Shown here: in pieces, positions 63,258 to 64,000 of the stretch
Position numbering within the stretch: position 1 is the stretch's first letter
How the letters are laid out: each line of letters opens with the position of its first letter
Assembly (NCBI GenBank): GCA_963732595.1
Contig: CAVSZZ010000002.1
Coordinates: 2,418,001-2,482,000, forward strand
DNA: 64,000 bases
Direction of reading: 5' to 3'
Origin: JAFGXF01 sp963732595
GTDB taxonomy: Bacteria > Chloroflexota > Anaerolineae > Anaerolineales > Anaerolineaceae
Notes under the pieces: generated by a model
What the model was told of the DNA's origin: nothing
Database searches by the model: none
Seen by the model: the letters and a program-made list of their open reading frames with translations, nothing else
Position numbers and translations under genes: made by a program

Positions 63258-64000
63258 TCAAGGCAGCAGCTTTTTCCCGTAAATTCTTCCCCCATCATTA
63301 TCATACTTATCTTGCAAAATCGCAATAATTCTGTCTCCGAAAATATTAATTCTGGTATCGTCAATCTTCTTATTATCAAGCAAAATTTCCCTTCTGCTCG
63401 GATGTGCGACAAGGTCCGCCAGTTGCAGACCCGCAATATTATTGAGTTTCGGTTTAACTTTTAATTCCATGCTTGTCAAGACGGTCTTTATACGATCGGA
63501 TGTAATGTACTCGGTACCTTCGTCCATAACACGACGATATGACCTTTTAAGCCTCATGTCTTCCTTCCCACCCCTCGATTCAGCCATTACATCCCCAATA
63601 CGACCGCCGCGCTCAAGATATAAAACATAGCGTTCGATTAATAACTTCATTAGATAATGATATGGCTCGTATTTCCATGTGATGTATCGGCGGTTATGTT
63701 CAAGTTTGTCAATTACCACAGTTATAACTCTGAATTCCATCCGATCCATCAAAAGCAGGAGTTCTTCATTAAATTGTTCACAGATTGCATCATCCCGTAA
63801 ATTTTCAAATGGGTGCTTTTTATTCACCAATTCCTTACGATGAAAGATAATCGGATCATCGGGATGATGGTTAAAATATATTCCTTTTATTCTTTCAAAT
63901 TCCGGATGCAGTACGGTTTGAACTATATTAAGCGAAATAATCACGCCAGTGAGGCTTAAAAACCGATGATTGGGATTATCAGTGTTTCCCATATCCGGAT
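63258..64000 (-). CDS. second DUF3800 protein, 5' end beyond the window
   Basis: A DUF3800 protein; 245 residues after an in-window ATG (63992). GNTDNPNHRFLSLTGVII follows the place of the usual YxDESG start, so the true N-terminus is probably outside the window and this ATG may be internal. IFHRKEL, VITVVIDK and NIAGLQLADLVAHP, with the acidic pair of the RNase H-like core, are present. It differs strongly from the copy at 59.8 kb. Its GC is also low. Confidence 0.8.
   Translation of the reverse strand, partial: PDMGNTDNPNHRFLSLTGVIISLNIVQTVLHPEFERIKGIYFNHHPDDPIIFHRKELVNKKHPFENLRDDAICEQFNEELLLLMDRMEFRVITVVIDKLEHNRRYITWKYEPYHYLMKLLIERYVLYLERGGRIGDVMAESRGGKEDMRLKRSYRRVMDEGTEYITSDRIKTVLTSMELKVKPKLNNIAGLQLADLVAHPSRREILLDNKKIDDTRINIFGDRIIAILQDKYDNDGGRIYGKKLLP

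Noticed and set aside
1..64000. CRISPR arrays, rRNA genes or full insertion sequences
   Set aside because: No regularly spaced direct repeats, rRNA signatures or transposase genes are visible on either strand.

Overview
The window reads as a bacterial chromosome fragment, most likely from an Anaerolineae-like member of the Chloroflexota (inference). The pointers are a zinc-ribbon L28, paired Lon proteases, RecG with a long N-terminal extension beside CoaD and a FakA-type kinase, a glycine cleavage system with split GcvPA/GcvPB, and Hanks-type kinases, one fused to a PQQ-type propeller. No rRNA or marker gene settles the taxonomy.

From 1 to about 49.4 kb is ordinary chromosome. It holds PIG-L/methyltransferase/HypE, tRNA-Gly, an aldehyde ferredoxin oxidoreductase, folC-lon, then a minus-strand block Asp23-fakA-recG-coaD-coiled coil. 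Next come rpmB, rpe, a kinase and glnA. A signalling cluster follows (19.7-26.2 kb): PQQ-kinase, PP2C phosphatase, DnaJ-vWA, zinc ribbon-FHA, a small orphan protein and two response regulators without histidine kinases. After it lie a polyprenyl synthetase, tatD, a phosphohexomutase, mnmA, a cold-shock gene with an attenuator-like leader, lon2-hsp20, tRNA-Arg flanked by two decayed copies, plsX, tRNA-Leu, an M23 peptidase, DUF192, exoA, a glycine-riboswitch-controlled gcvH-gcvPA-gcvPB operon, an MFS/PRAI-like/PfkB operon, NUDIX and an SsnA-like aminohydrolase.

At about 49,436-49,441 the SsnA-like gene is cut off and runs straight into the 3'-truncated antisense end of an HNH nuclease gene. 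From there to the right edge the window is a mosaic defence island on the minus strand: HNH remnant, PD-(D/E)XK protein, HhH/nuclease-like protein, type I HsdR and HsdS (no HsdM seen), a complete retron, DUF3800, a pRiA4b ORF-3-like protein, Fic and a second DUF3800. The retron has an msr-msd RNA, a reverse transcriptase with NAxxH, YADD and VTG motifs, a winged-helix-like small protein and a phosphoribosyltransferase-like effector. Its segment (57.1-60.7 kb) is far more AT-rich than its neighbours.

Many conserved housekeeping genes carry one or more single-base frameshifts: ispA-like, tatD, pgm, mnmA, lon2, plsX, the M23 gene, DUF192, exoA, gcvPA, gcvPB and hsdR. Long clean genes lie between them. 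This looks more like uncorrected consensus error than gene decay, so such genes are given as single loci with the breaks noted.
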